DNA of 64,000 nucleotides from an uncultured Clostridia bacterium (GCA_934444735.1 CAKSDE010000003.1:124001-188000), one strand, 5' to 3'; positions 41,831 to 50,813 are shown, counted from the first letter of the stretch. The notes: generated from the sequence alone by a model not told the origin. A program made the numbers and translations.

Positions 41831-44800
41831 TTATTTTGTTACAGGTGTCATTCCCGAAAGGCTGTTCCATACATACACCTGTATGCTTGCAGCACCCTCC
41901 GGCACATCAAACGCAACTCCGTTTTCTGCTGTTGTTACCTGCAAAAGCTTACCGTCTGCATCCTTTACCGCTGCCAAAACTCTATCATTTGTATATGTAG
42001 AAACAAAATATACTGTTGCCTTTCCATTTGCAAGAGCTGCATATGCTTGTGTAGAATCCAACTCATCTTTTATTCTGCCGATTCTGTTCATATCGATATC
42101 TGCCTTAACTGTTCCTTCTTTAGCGTCCGCAAGCGTCTCTGTTCCCGAAACTTCCGCATTTGCATTATTGACAATGTCTGTATCGCAATTTACAAATTTA
42201 TTTCCGATAGCAGTAACACCTGCCGGCACGAAGTTTTCTACGGCAACCGTAAGAGGTGCAAGATAATCTGCGCCGAACTTTTCTTCATATGCACTGTTTG
42301 CCGCAAAGAAATCAGCCGCATATTTTGTCATCGACTTACCGTCAATTTCAAAGCCTGTAATCGGATTGTTTCCGAGTACTACTCCGTACTGATAGCAGTT
42401 CACCAAAACATTGTTGTCTATTGTGTTAAGCGCACCGCCGTTCGAGAACACTCCTCTTCCGGCATTTTCGATAACGTTGTGGTGTATATTTGTGCCGCTA
42501 AGCCCGTCATCAAGATATATACCGGCAATCAGAGCGCCGTCTGCCCTGTCTGCATTTACTATGTGGTTATAGCTGATCTCATTTCCGAGATATATAAGAT
42601 TTCTGCCGCCGTAGATAGCGCCCAAATCTGCCGCCTCACGTCCCGCACGTATTATTTCGTTATTTGTAATCTTATTGAGCGCACCGCTGAATCCTATCAA
42701 TATAGACTTAGAATCCGCAACATAGTTATTTCTTACAACATTGCCGACACCGTTTATATTTATACCCTGCGCATAGCATCTTACGATACTTCCCGGCTTT
42801 TCAACAGAGTTGTTCTCGATTACGTTACCCGATTCGGTAAGCGTCTTAAGATCTCCGCCCTCTGCATATATTCCCATGTATCCGAGATTTGCAAGCTTGG
42901 AATTTTTGATATTCACATTGCTTGAATTTTTAGCAATTACCGCACTTCTGCCGATCTCCTTAAAGGTACAGCCGTCAATTACGGCAGATGCCGCACCGTC
43001 TATATTAAGAGCGTTTCCGCAGGTGTCTTTAAATGTAACTCCGCTTATTTCAAGATTTGCAGCATTGGAGTTTATCATATCTCCCACAAGGTTCGATACT
43101 TCGATTTCTGTCTCGCCCGTCTTGGGGATATAATAGAGAACCTTTTGCGCCTTATCCAGATACCATTCGCCCGAAACGTCCATAAGTCCCAGACTGTTAA
43201 AGAGTCTCCAGTTTCTCTTTATTCCGTAGATTTTCTTTGCCTTTATCGAATTGAGTGTAAGAGTTGAACCTTCAATCGTAAAGTCGGTTGTTTTATATGT
43301 TCTGTACGGCTCTGCGAAATATCCTTCGATTGCAAGATTTTCATCATCACCGTAATAGAGAAATTCATCGTTTTCTATCGAAATGTCATCTCCGGCTGTC
43401 GTATTTATGCTTGCTTCCTCAATCAAGCCGTCATTATTCGGATATTCCGCAATCGGATTTATCGAATCCTTTGAGAATACACCGAAAGTATATGTTGCCG
43501 TAAGACTGTTATTCTTGTTCAAAATCGAATCTGCCGTATAATCCATACCGATATCCGAAAGCGCAATCTTTTTAGCTCCGGCAATATCTGCATAATCGCT
43601 CATATCCGATATTTTTACCGTCTTTGAGCCTTTTACAACAGGGTTTGCTCCCTCTGCCGCTTTTATTGTAACCTTTCCGCGGATATTCGAGATATTTATT
43701 GTATTATCCACTTCATACTCGCCGTCTGCAAGAGTTATTATAACCTCTCTTACATATGTTGAATTTATGTCCTTCTCCTGTGCCGCACTTACCGCCTGTG
43801 CAAGAGTCTTAACCGGATTTTCTGCTGTTCCGTCATCGGAATCCTTACCATTCGGTGCAGCGTAAATTTCAATAGGTTCTTTTGAATCGTCCGCCTGACT
43901 TCCGCTTTGGAGTCTGCGGTTTGTAAGAAGAGTCATTCCGAGATATGTTGCGCCGTGCTTTTGCGTTTCAACGGCAACCGCCTCTGAATTAACCACATCA
44001 CCGTTTGAGGCAATCAAATCAAAGCTCTCAAGAACATACGCACTGTCGCACGGAACCGTTATCTGATTGATATATACGGTTCCCGACTTTACAGCCACGC
44101 CGTTTTCCGGTGTTGCCCCATCAACCGCAACAGCATTGCCGCCGTCTTTTCCGACAGATGTATTATCATACTGAATCCAGCCGCTTGTTCTGCCGCCTTT
44201 ATAGTTAAATCTTATATATCCGATTTCATCATCTTTATATCCCTTGCCGCCGCCGATAAAGCTTACGGCTGTGTAATATCCGTCAGAAACGTCAATTCTT
44301 GAATAATAGTCATCGCTTGTTGTACTTGTGTAGCTTGAATTTTTACCCCATACGGTATCTACTCTTACAGTATAATCAATGTCGTTTACCGTAAACACAC
44401 CGTCGCTGTAATTTGCCGCAGTCATATCCGGTACCGTTTTCCAGTTATTGAGTGCAAGGAAGGAATCCTTAAAAATACCCTTTCCGTATCCCGAATAAAC
44501 ATTGTAATAAGTTCTTTCGTTATTTGCAAAAGCGTCAGGTCTTACCTGAACACATACGGTCTTTGCGTCCTTTATAAGTATTCCGTTTGTCTTTAAACCG
44601 ATACCGAACCAACGTACATTATATGTTGAACCGCTCAACTCATCTGTAAGCTCACCGTTTCCGATAACCGCATCTCTTGACGGGAAATCTATGGATGTAA
44701 GCACTTTATTTGAATCTACCGCTACATTATACTGATGCATATAGCGTATATTTTCTGTATAATTTCCCTTTCCGGTACTTCCCGAAAATCCTGTCAGAGT

Positions 44801-46438
44801 CAGATATTCTCCGTCAACGCCCTTATCATTGTATTTTTTAACATCGTTTCCTTGAGAATCCTTTAAAATTACAAATCCGCTGTTTGTTCCGTCCGCATAG
44901 TTCAAACGTACAGCCGCAGCACTCGCATTATATTCCAATCCGCCCAAAAAGCTTATTCCGTTGTAATATCCGTCTGCGATATCTATTGTATAATAATTCT
45001 TGCCTTCATTTGCGCTTGCCGCTCCCGGCTGGAATGTTACTAATGTTGATGAGTCACTGCTGTCTACAACCGCAATATCATACTCATATCCGTTAAATAC
45101 CAAAGTATTGTGCTTTTCTTCGCCCCATACATTCTTCCATGAATAGCCTGAGTCCGCAGCAGGTGCCTTGAATTTATCAGCAACAATACCTGTTTGCGAG
45201 AATGTATTTGCAACTCCCTTTTCATCCAGTGCATTATAATACGCTCTGAATGAATTTACAAATGATGTATACGGCACGCTTACAAATACATCTTGAATAT
45301 CGTCCTGATATTGCAGATAATCCATAGCTCTGTAGTATATCGCCTGTCCCGCTTCGCTCTTTACTGTATCGGGATCAATATCCGAGTATATCTCCATAAG
45401 CTGCCTGAGCAAAGCGATATTTTCATCTGTTGCCACAAATTTATCGGCAGTCGGGAGCTGTTCCAATATATCCGCAAGCAGATCAAGCTTTGTATTTGTA
45501 GCGCACTCTTCATCCGTAAGAAGTGTTACACCCACAAAAAGCGCGGTATATGCATAATTATTAACCGTTCCTGCCGCATCGGTATACTGTACCGGATCAT
45601 CGCTCGTTCCGACAGTTACTTTACCGTTTCTTGCCAAAATATCAAAGCTGTCGAGCATTTTTGTACTGTCAACGCTTGTTTCGTTTATCTGATAAAGGTA
45701 AACTTTCAGGTCTGTTCCGTCTGCATCTTTATCTGTGGGGATCGAATTTTCATTGTCCCAGCCGATTCCCGGAACTGCAAGACATACTTCTCCCTCATCC
45801 GGTGCTTCCGTCACTTTTTTATTTATTCCCGGCTGAACCCACTCGGACTTTGTTCCGTCTGTATAGTTATATCTTATGTACGGCATATCGCCCCATAGGT
45901 CTTTGCCGCCCAAAAATGATATTCCCTTGTAATATCCGTCAGAAACATCAAAAGTTTTGTAATACGGTGTACCCTTGTCGGAATCGCCTACTATATCAAA
46001 TGTACGCAAAGCTGATTTAACCTCTGTTCCGGGACCTTTTCCCGGCAGAGTTCCCGGGGTGATTTCCGGGGATTCTGTATTTGCGTCGGTATAGCTTACA
46101 CGCACATTATAATCAATGCCGTTAAAGGTAAGCGTGTTATCCTGTTTAAAACCGCCCTGACCGCTTGCCCATGAAATTTTGCAATCCTCCCAGTTGTTTT
46201 TCCACAAATTTTCCATTTGCATAAAAGCGTCTCTTGAAATCGAGCGCGGATCCGCACTCGACGAACCGAAAAATCCGTTTTCCTTTGCAATATAATAGGT
46301 TCTGCCTTTAGTTGCGAAATCTGTCGGATCCATCGGCACAGATGTGTATGCCGCGTCCTGCGCATTTACCGCTGCCGGTAAAATCGATCCTGCTATCGCC
46401 GCTGTGAGTGCCAATGACAATATTTTCTTTGTTTTCAT
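41831..46438 (-). CDS. Exported triple FLGG-module / beta-helix protein, 1535 residues
   Basis: The signal peptide ends near residue 26 (AVNAQ). It has three copies of a module of about 200-250 residues (about 30-330, 395-630 and 635-850), each with a RTYY or RAYY opening, a W-rich stretch, a DY.VRV-like strand, and (S)FLGG or (S)FIGG followed by I/V-R-x-NY-x-(D/G)-G-x-x-SGW/F. One helical spacer (about 325-395, LADILEQLPTADKFVATDEN) separates copies one and two. From about 857 a beta-helix opens IYAAPNGKDSDDGT and carries GEWYLDKA, ADLGAIYGGRN and IYLDDGLS. The last 85 residues form the small C-terminal domain with VYVWNSLSGMTPV. AGGGAGG precedes ATG 46438. It is the largest member of the beta-helix family here, probably an enzyme with a triple binding head. 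Confidence 0.86.
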   Translation of the reverse strand: MKTKKILSLALTAAIAGSILPAAVNAQDAAYTSVPMDPTDFATKGRTYYIAKENGFFGSSSADPRSISRDAFMQMENLWKNNWEDCKISWASGQGGFKQDNTLTFNGIDYNVRVSYTDANTESPEITPGTLPGKGPGTEVKSALRTFDIVGDSDKGTPYYKTFDVSDGYYKGISFLGGKDLWGDMPYIRYNYTDGTKSEWVQPGINKKVTEAPDEGEVCLAVPGIGWDNENSIPTDKDADGTDLKVYLYQINETSVDSTKMLDSFDILARNGKVTVGTSDDPVQYTDAAGTVNNYAYTALFVGVTLLTDEECATNTKLDLLADILEQLPTADKFVATDENIALLRQLMEIYSDIDPDTVKSEAGQAIYYRAMDYLQYQDDIQDVFVSVPYTSFVNSFRAYYNALDEKGVANTFSQTGIVADKFKAPAADSGYSWKNVWGEEKHNTLVFNGYEYDIAVVDSSDSSTLVTFQPGAASANEGKNYYTIDIADGYYNGISFLGGLEYNASAAAVRLNYADGTNSGFVILKDSQGNDVKKYNDKGVDGEYLTLTGFSGSTGKGNYTENIRYMHQYNVAVDSNKVLTSIDFPSRDAVIGNGELTDELSGSTYNVRWFGIGLKTNGILIKDAKTVCVQVRPDAFANNERTYYNVYSGYGKGIFKDSFLALNNWKTVPDMTAANYSDGVFTVNDIDYTVRVDTVWGKNSSYTSTTSDDYYSRIDVSDGYYTAVSFIGGGKGYKDDEIGYIRFNYKGGRTSGWIQYDNTSVGKDGGNAVAVDGATPENGVAVKSGTVYINQITVPCDSAYVLESFDLIASNGDVVNSEAVAVETQKHGATYLGMTLLTNRRLQSGSQADDSKEPIEIYAAPNGKDSDDGTAENPVKTLAQAVSAAQEKDINSTYVREVIITLADGEYEVDNTINISNIRGKVTIKAAEGANPVVKGSKTVKISDMSDYADIAGAKKIALSDIGMDYTADSILNKNNSLTATYTFGVFSKDSINPIAEYPNNDGLIEEASINTTAGDDISIENDEFLYYGDDENLAIEGYFAEPYRTYKTTDFTIEGSTLTLNSIKAKKIYGIKRNWRLFNSLGLMDVSGEWYLDKAQKVLYYIPKTGETEIEVSNLVGDMINSNAANLEISGVTFKDTCGNALNIDGAASAVIDGCTFKEIGRSAVIAKNSSNVNIKNSKLANLGYMGIYAEGGDLKTLTESGNVIENNSVEKPGSIVRCYAQGININGVGNVVRNNYVADSKSILIGFSGALNKITNNEIIRAGREAADLGAIYGGRNLIYLGNEISYNHIVNADRADGALIAGIYLDDGLSGTNIHHNVIENAGRGVFSNGGALNTIDNNVLVNCYQYGVVLGNNPITGFEIDGKSMTKYAADFFAANSAYEEKFGADYLAPLTVAVENFVPAGVTAIGNKFVNCDTDIVNNANAEVSGTETLADAKEGTVKADIDMNRIGRIKDELDSTQAYAALANGKATVYFVSTYTNDRVLAAVKDADGKLLQVTTAENGVAFDVPEGAASIQVYVWNSLSGMTPVTK

Positions 46439-46472
46439 ATTTATCCTCCCTTGAAAAATTAATACTTATATT

Positions 46473-46497
46473 TTAGCGCGTATTTTACGCGTGCTAA
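46473..46497. promoter_or_regulatory. Intercistronic stem-loop in the locus B mRNA
   Basis: TTAGC-(A)-CGCGT pairs with ACGCG-CTAA on the minus strand, in the 61-base gap between the first and second genes. No T-run follows. Confidence 0.55.
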
Positions 46498-46499
46498 TC

Positions 46500-49400
46500 T
46501 TAATATTCATATTTATAAACCGTATTCATCTTTTCCATGTTATCCAAAACAAACACCTTAAGCTGTGCGCCCTCCGGCATTTTAAGCGACAAATCCTCGC
46601 AGGATAGCACCTCACCCTTTTTAATATCTCTCGCTTTTACTATCGCACTGTCGCAAAGACGGCCTTTAGCGTCGGCAACGCAGATGCTCACCATCGCGTC
46701 CGTTGTGTCAATATCGTAATTGTTTAGGGTAAAGCTTACATTAACATTTTCGCCCATATCCGTTACCGAGAAATCCGAAAATGCCAGTACCTTCGGTATG
46801 CTGAAGCCGTAATCTTTATCCGCACTCATGGGATTGCCATTTGCGCTGATCTCTTTTTTGAGCTTTAGCGTATATTCTCCGCTGTAGTCGAACGAATTCT
46901 TAAACTTAATTTCAGCTACCCTGTTTTCATAGGCAAACTCAAAATCAACCGCATTGTTTTCGGGATCAACCAAGCTCACGTTTTCTTTTGATATATCCAC
47001 ATCAGAGCCAAAGTGCACCTTAACCGCCGCATACTTTAAATCCGCACTCTTTTCATAGCGCAAAACTCTTGCAACCGACGCGCCCTTTTCCATGTATATG
47101 TCGTAGCCGTCTATTTCCGAAACATCTATTCCGTCACTCTCGGCATTCTTAACAAGCCCGTCAACCTCTGTCAAATCATTTTCGGTAATGTCGGTTTTTG
47201 ATGCCAGTTCTTTAAACTTTTCCGAAATTACCGCTTTGTAATCCTTTGTGCTTTGGAGCATTGTTATACCGAACCAACGAACCCAGTATCCGTATGCCAA
47301 TCCACCCGAGGGTGGGTTAATTGTCAGCTTTCCGTCGGTTATGGTTACGTTTCTATAAGGAATCGAGATAGAAACCACCGTTTTTTCGGGGTAAGGATTA
47401 TCGAAATTATACTGATAAAGGTACAAATCGGCATCACTGCTCTTCCCCGTTGAGCTGTCGTATCTCATTGCAGGAATCTTTAATGCGTCACTGCCTGCAA
47501 CATTCAGCTTTTTAAGATTTTTCTGCAAAAATTCACTGCTTGTGCCGTCAGAATAGTTAAATGCCACAGCTCCGTATGATCCGGCGTGTGCGGCGCCGCC
47601 CAAAAAGCTTACGCCCTCATATTTTCCGGCCGGAACATTATGTACAACATATCCTAACGATGTTCCCGAACCCGGGTCATATACCGAACTTAGCGCCTTA
47701 TCCTCGGTAACGACTCTCAATTTGTATCTTACACCGTTAAATGTAAGTGTATTATCTCCGACATTTGAACTGATCTTCCAGGGTTCCTCCCATTCCGGCA
47801 TTTCTATGTATTTTTTCCAATATACCCCGTAATTATCATATGCAGCGGACGGTGAATCGCAATAGAATGTACGTGCATAGTTTACAAATGCCTCAGGCTC
47901 GATCATCTGCGAAACAGGCGGAAAATTCTTTAAAAGTGCGGTATATTTGTTCACCTTCTCGAGAGTCTTTTTCTGCTCTTTTGTCAGATACTCATCATTT
48001 AGCTTTGCCGCAAGATTTTCCAGCTTTTCAAGCTTCGTTTCATTTTCTCTTGTGTACTCAAAGCTTTCCTCGCTCGGGAGTCCCGACAAATACTTGTCTA
48101 TCTCTTCCATTATTGCTTTGTTTTCCAAAATATAAAGATAATCGATTTTTGACACATATTCCTTTGCCAAAGCCAGAGCCTCTTCGTTTTCCGCGCTCAC
48201 ACCTGCACTCTCGTCAAAGGTATCTAAAATGCTCTGCAATTTTTTAAGTGATTCTATAACCTCGTCCGTATAGGTTTCGGTCTTTTCAAATTCTTCAATC
48301 GGCGGCAAAAGCTCGGTAATCTTTTTCATTTCGGATACTTTCTTATCGTTTTCCGTCATTTTCAAGGATTTTATCTTTTGCGAATACTGCAAATATTTGT
48401 CCAGTATTTCCTGATGAGCGCTGTCAATCGAAAGAGTATTGTCAACGGTTTCATAAATTGTGCTGATCTCATCGAATTTCGTCAAAGTATCATCATCAAG
48501 AGTCAAATCGTCAACCCCCGGCAACTCTTCCAATTTCTCGCCGATACTTTCTATTATCTTATTATTCTTTTGAATGTCAATCTCGTCCAAAAGCTTTATG
48601 TACTTATCCGCATTTGAGAGAATTTCTTTATCCTCCCCATCGGTGATTACACTCTCATCAACTGTATTTCTTATTGTACGGATTTTATACAGCTTTTCAA
48701 CATTTTCATCGCTGAAATCAAAGCTTTCGGCATCGGGAAGTGTTTTTATAATATCCGCTATCTCTCTGATCTTTTCCTTTTCTGCCTGTGCCTTATCGCA
48801 TAACATGGATATTGCGGCATATCTGCTGTAATATCTGTACCCCGCAGCACCCGTTGTTGCTTTCAGTTCAACCGTTCCGTCCGAGTTTAACAGTGCATTT
48901 CTTACCAGAAAATCGACCGTTGTCATTGTCTTTTCTTTATCTGCCTCAACGCTTATATTGTAAAGGTAGATAAAATCCGCGTCCTTCACTTCTCCCGATG
49001 AATATTTCTTTGCTTTAACAGCCAGCGCCTCAGCGCTTTCCGCTGATACTTTTTTCTGATCATATTCAATCCAGCCGCTGTCCGTTCCGTCGTCGTAGTT
49101 AAAGCGCAAAACCGCTTTTTGCGACGATGCCGAACTGTCCGCACCGCCAAGCATATTTATTCCTGCATAATTTCCGTCGGGAATATCAATTGTAACAAAT
49201 TTATCGGTCTGTGAGGACGGCGTTGCAAAGCCGGATAAAATACCGTTTACCAACGGATCGACAATCTTTACCAGATAATCCGTTCCGTCAAAGCTCATCA
49301 CATTTTCGGCAAAATGCGCTTCCCATTCATCTATCGGTTTCCACTCATTTTTCCATATGTCCATTGCCATGAAATCCTCTGCCGATATGAATTTGCCGTT

Positions 49401-49568
49401 TGAGGCAAAGCCACCGCTTCCTTCATAGTAATTTCTCGATGCATTTGCATAGCTTTGCGGCAAAAGCGTCTTTGAAATATATGCGTCTGCCGCCGAAACG
49501 TACGGCATCATTCCCAAAACCATCACGGTGCAAAGCGTTCCGCTCATAACCTTACAGTGCAATTTCAT
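46500..49568 (-). CDS. Exported non-catalytic FLGG-module protein with helical repeats, 1022 residues
   Basis: First gene of locus B. A signal peptide (1-27) is followed by one FLGG-type module (about 30-262, MLGGADSSASSQKAVLRFNY with DGTDSGW), then four tandem helical repeats of about 72 residues (264-553). These are recognisable by LPDAESF, LPGVDDL, LPPIEEF and LPSEESF at equal spacing. A second FLGG module (about 554-770, SFLGGAAHAGSYGAVAFNY), a Big_5-like Ig domain (about 843-930) and the small C-terminal domain ending VFVLDNMEKMNTVYKYEY complete the chain. No catalytic domain is visible. The repeats look like a rod that spaces the two binding modules. AAAGGA lies about ten bases before ATG 49568. 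Confidence 0.84.
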   Translation of the reverse strand: MKLHCKVMSGTLCTVMVLGMMPYVSAADAYISKTLLPQSYANASRNYYEGSGGFASNGKFISAEDFMAMDIWKNEWKPIDEWEAHFAENVMSFDGTDYLVKIVDPLVNGILSGFATPSSQTDKFVTIDIPDGNYAGINMLGGADSSASSQKAVLRFNYDDGTDSGWIEYDQKKVSAESAEALAVKAKKYSSGEVKDADFIYLYNISVEADKEKTMTTVDFLVRNALLNSDGTVELKATTGAAGYRYYSRYAAISMLCDKAQAEKEKIREIADIIKTLPDAESFDFSDENVEKLYKIRTIRNTVDESVITDGEDKEILSNADKYIKLLDEIDIQKNNKIIESIGEKLEELPGVDDLTLDDDTLTKFDEISTIYETVDNTLSIDSAHQEILDKYLQYSQKIKSLKMTENDKKVSEMKKITELLPPIEEFEKTETYTDEVIESLKKLQSILDTFDESAGVSAENEEALALAKEYVSKIDYLYILENKAIMEEIDKYLSGLPSEESFEYTRENETKLEKLENLAAKLNDEYLTKEQKKTLEKVNKYTALLKNFPPVSQMIEPEAFVNYARTFYCDSPSAAYDNYGVYWKKYIEMPEWEEPWKISSNVGDNTLTFNGVRYKLRVVTEDKALSSVYDPGSGTSLGYVVHNVPAGKYEGVSFLGGAAHAGSYGAVAFNYSDGTSSEFLQKNLKKLNVAGSDALKIPAMRYDSSTGKSSDADLYLYQYNFDNPYPEKTVVSISIPYRNVTITDGKLTINPPSGGLAYGYWVRWFGITMLQSTKDYKAVISEKFKELASKTDITENDLTEVDGLVKNAESDGIDVSEIDGYDIYMEKGASVARVLRYEKSADLKYAAVKVHFGSDVDISKENVSLVDPENNAVDFEFAYENRVAEIKFKNSFDYSGEYTLKLKKEISANGNPMSADKDYGFSIPKVLAFSDFSVTDMGENVNVSFTLNNYDIDTTDAMVSICVADAKGRLCDSAIVKARDIKKGEVLSCEDLSLKMPEGAQLKVFVLDNMEKMNTVYKYEY

Positions 49569-49717
49569 TTTTATCCATTCCTTTCCGTCCCAAAGACATA
49601 TGTGTTTTTACCTTTTCAATTTTTATATATTCAACAAAATATATACTCTTTTTTTCTTTAAAGTTTTTATTCCGACAGTATACATTTTAACTATTTATTT
49701 GCATAAAATTTCCATTT

Positions 49718-49736
49718 TTGTTGGTTTTTTCAACAA
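49718..49736. promoter_or_regulatory. Inverted repeat at the locus B transcription start
   Basis: TTGTTG-GTTTTTT-CAACAA lies about +5 to +23 relative to the start expected from the promoter at 49748-49776. It could be an operator or a 5' hairpin. The rest of the 325-base gap to the regulator holds only the two divergent promoters. Confidence 0.45.
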
Positions 49737-49747
49737 CTCATGTTATT

Positions 49748-49776
49748 ATTATAGCATATAGAAGGTATAAAGTAAA
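49748..49776 (-). promoter_or_regulatory. Promoter of the locus B operon
   Basis: TTTACT (49776-49771), a 17-base spacer and TATAAT (49753-49748) with a TG extended -10 element on the minus strand. It gives a leader of about 170 bases. Confidence 0.7.
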
Positions 49777-49834
49777 TCAACAGAAAGTCAAAATTTTTAA
49801 ACAAAACGATTATTAAAATATTTTATAAAAACAC

Positions 49835-49863
49835 TTGACGAAATACAAATTTAATTATATTAT
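49835..49863 (+). promoter_or_regulatory. Promoter of the second AraC gene
   Basis: TTGACG (49835-49840), a 17-base spacer and TATTAT (49858-49863). Confidence 0.65.
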
Positions 49864-49893
49864 ATAAATATAAAAAAGATGAGGTGTAAAAAA

Positions 49894-50772
49894 ATGAAAA
49901 TCGTAAATATATCCAAGCTGTTCAAATACAATATTTATATCACCGAAATACAGCTATGCAATATAACCCCCAATCTTGTTGTAAAAAACTATACCTACCG
50001 TACAACACCTGTCGGACATTTTGTCTTGGGGGTAAAAGGCAAGGCGCGGTATTTCAACGATTCTCTGAGTCTTGACATTCTCCCCAAAACACTTGCATAT
50101 ATCCCGACCGATTACACCATTCATTTTGAAGAAGACAAAGAATATGAATACTATAAAATATATTTCAGACTTTGGGACGCACAGAGCCGCGATGAAATAA
50201 TCCTCTCAAACGCCCCATACATATTTTTTAACGAAACTCCCAAAGAAATACTGAATTTTATCACGGAATTTACAAGCTTTTATTCCACAAACAACGCCTC
50301 ATCTATGCTGAAATTCCAATCCATGCTGTTTTCTCTCCTGCACATGATTGTGAAAATCACCGATGAAGTTCACAACAACGTAGGAATGGCAACAATATCA
50401 AATGCAATTATATTTTTGCAAAGCAACTATAATCTCCATTTCCACACAAAAGATCTTGCGGATATGTGTAATCTGAGCGAACCGTATTTCCGCACTCTCT
50501 TTAAAAAATATATGCGCGTAACTCCTACCGAATACAAACACCAGATGAGAATACGCCGTGCCTGTGAAATACTTTTAGGCTCGGATATACCGGTTGAGCG
50601 CACCGCGGAAATAGTGGGCTTTAATGATGTACAGTATTTTTGCGAAATTTTCAAAAAAATTACCGGCTGTACGGCCCTGCAATACAGAAACGGCACACCT
50701 CGCACAAAAAAAACACCCACTATTTTAAACCTCTCTCAGTTTGGTATACATTCACCGGTTGATAAGAATTAA
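49894..50772 (+). CDS. AraC-family transcriptional regulator (locus B)
   Basis: A 292-residue regulator with a cupin-type N-terminus (TYRTTPVGHFVLGVKGKARYF; LPKTLAYIPTDYTIHFEED) and a C-terminal pair of helix-turn-helix motifs (HTKDLADMCNLSEPYFRTLFKKYM and ERTAEIVGFNDVQYFCEIFKKI, the second matching the AraC signature). I use ATG 49894, because GAGGTG lies seven bases upstream; the ATG at 49879 would leave no site. It is divergent from the locus B operon across 325 bases. Sequence similarity to the locus A regulator is limited to the DNA-binding half, so they probably sense different ligands. Confidence 0.9.
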   Translation: MKIVNISKLFKYNIYITEIQLCNITPNLVVKNYTYRTTPVGHFVLGVKGKARYFNDSLSLDILPKTLAYIPTDYTIHFEEDKEYEYYKIYFRLWDAQSRDEIILSNAPYIFFNETPKEILNFITEFTSFYSTNNASSMLKFQSMLFSLLHMIVKITDEVHNNVGMATISNAIIFLQSNYNLHFHTKDLADMCNLSEPYFRTLFKKYMRVTPTEYKHQMRIRRACEILLGSDIPVERTAEIVGFNDVQYFCEIFKKITGCTALQYRNGTPRTKKTPTILNLSQFGIHSPVDKN

Positions 50773-50776
50773 AAAC

Positions 50777-50813
50777 GGAGCTGTAAAAAAATCAATTGAT
50801 TTTTTACAGCTCC
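50777..50813. terminator. Terminator between the AraC gene and the rex operon
   Basis: GGAGCTGT...ACAGCTCC with an A7/T6 inner stem around TCAATTGA. On the minus strand GTTTTT follows, so it mainly ends rex. Its core recurs at 60479-60524. Confidence 0.85.

Noticed and set aside
41720..42925. A 401-codon plus-strand frame opposite the 41831-46438 gene
   Set aside because: It is antisense to a well-supported exported protein, has no ribosome binding site, and encodes a Cys/Ile-rich sequence typical of a reverse frame of this codon usage.
4800..49568. Polysaccharide utilisation locus of the SusC/SusD type
   Set aside because: There is no SusC- or SusD-like gene, and the organism is Gram-positive by its SLH proteins and regulators.
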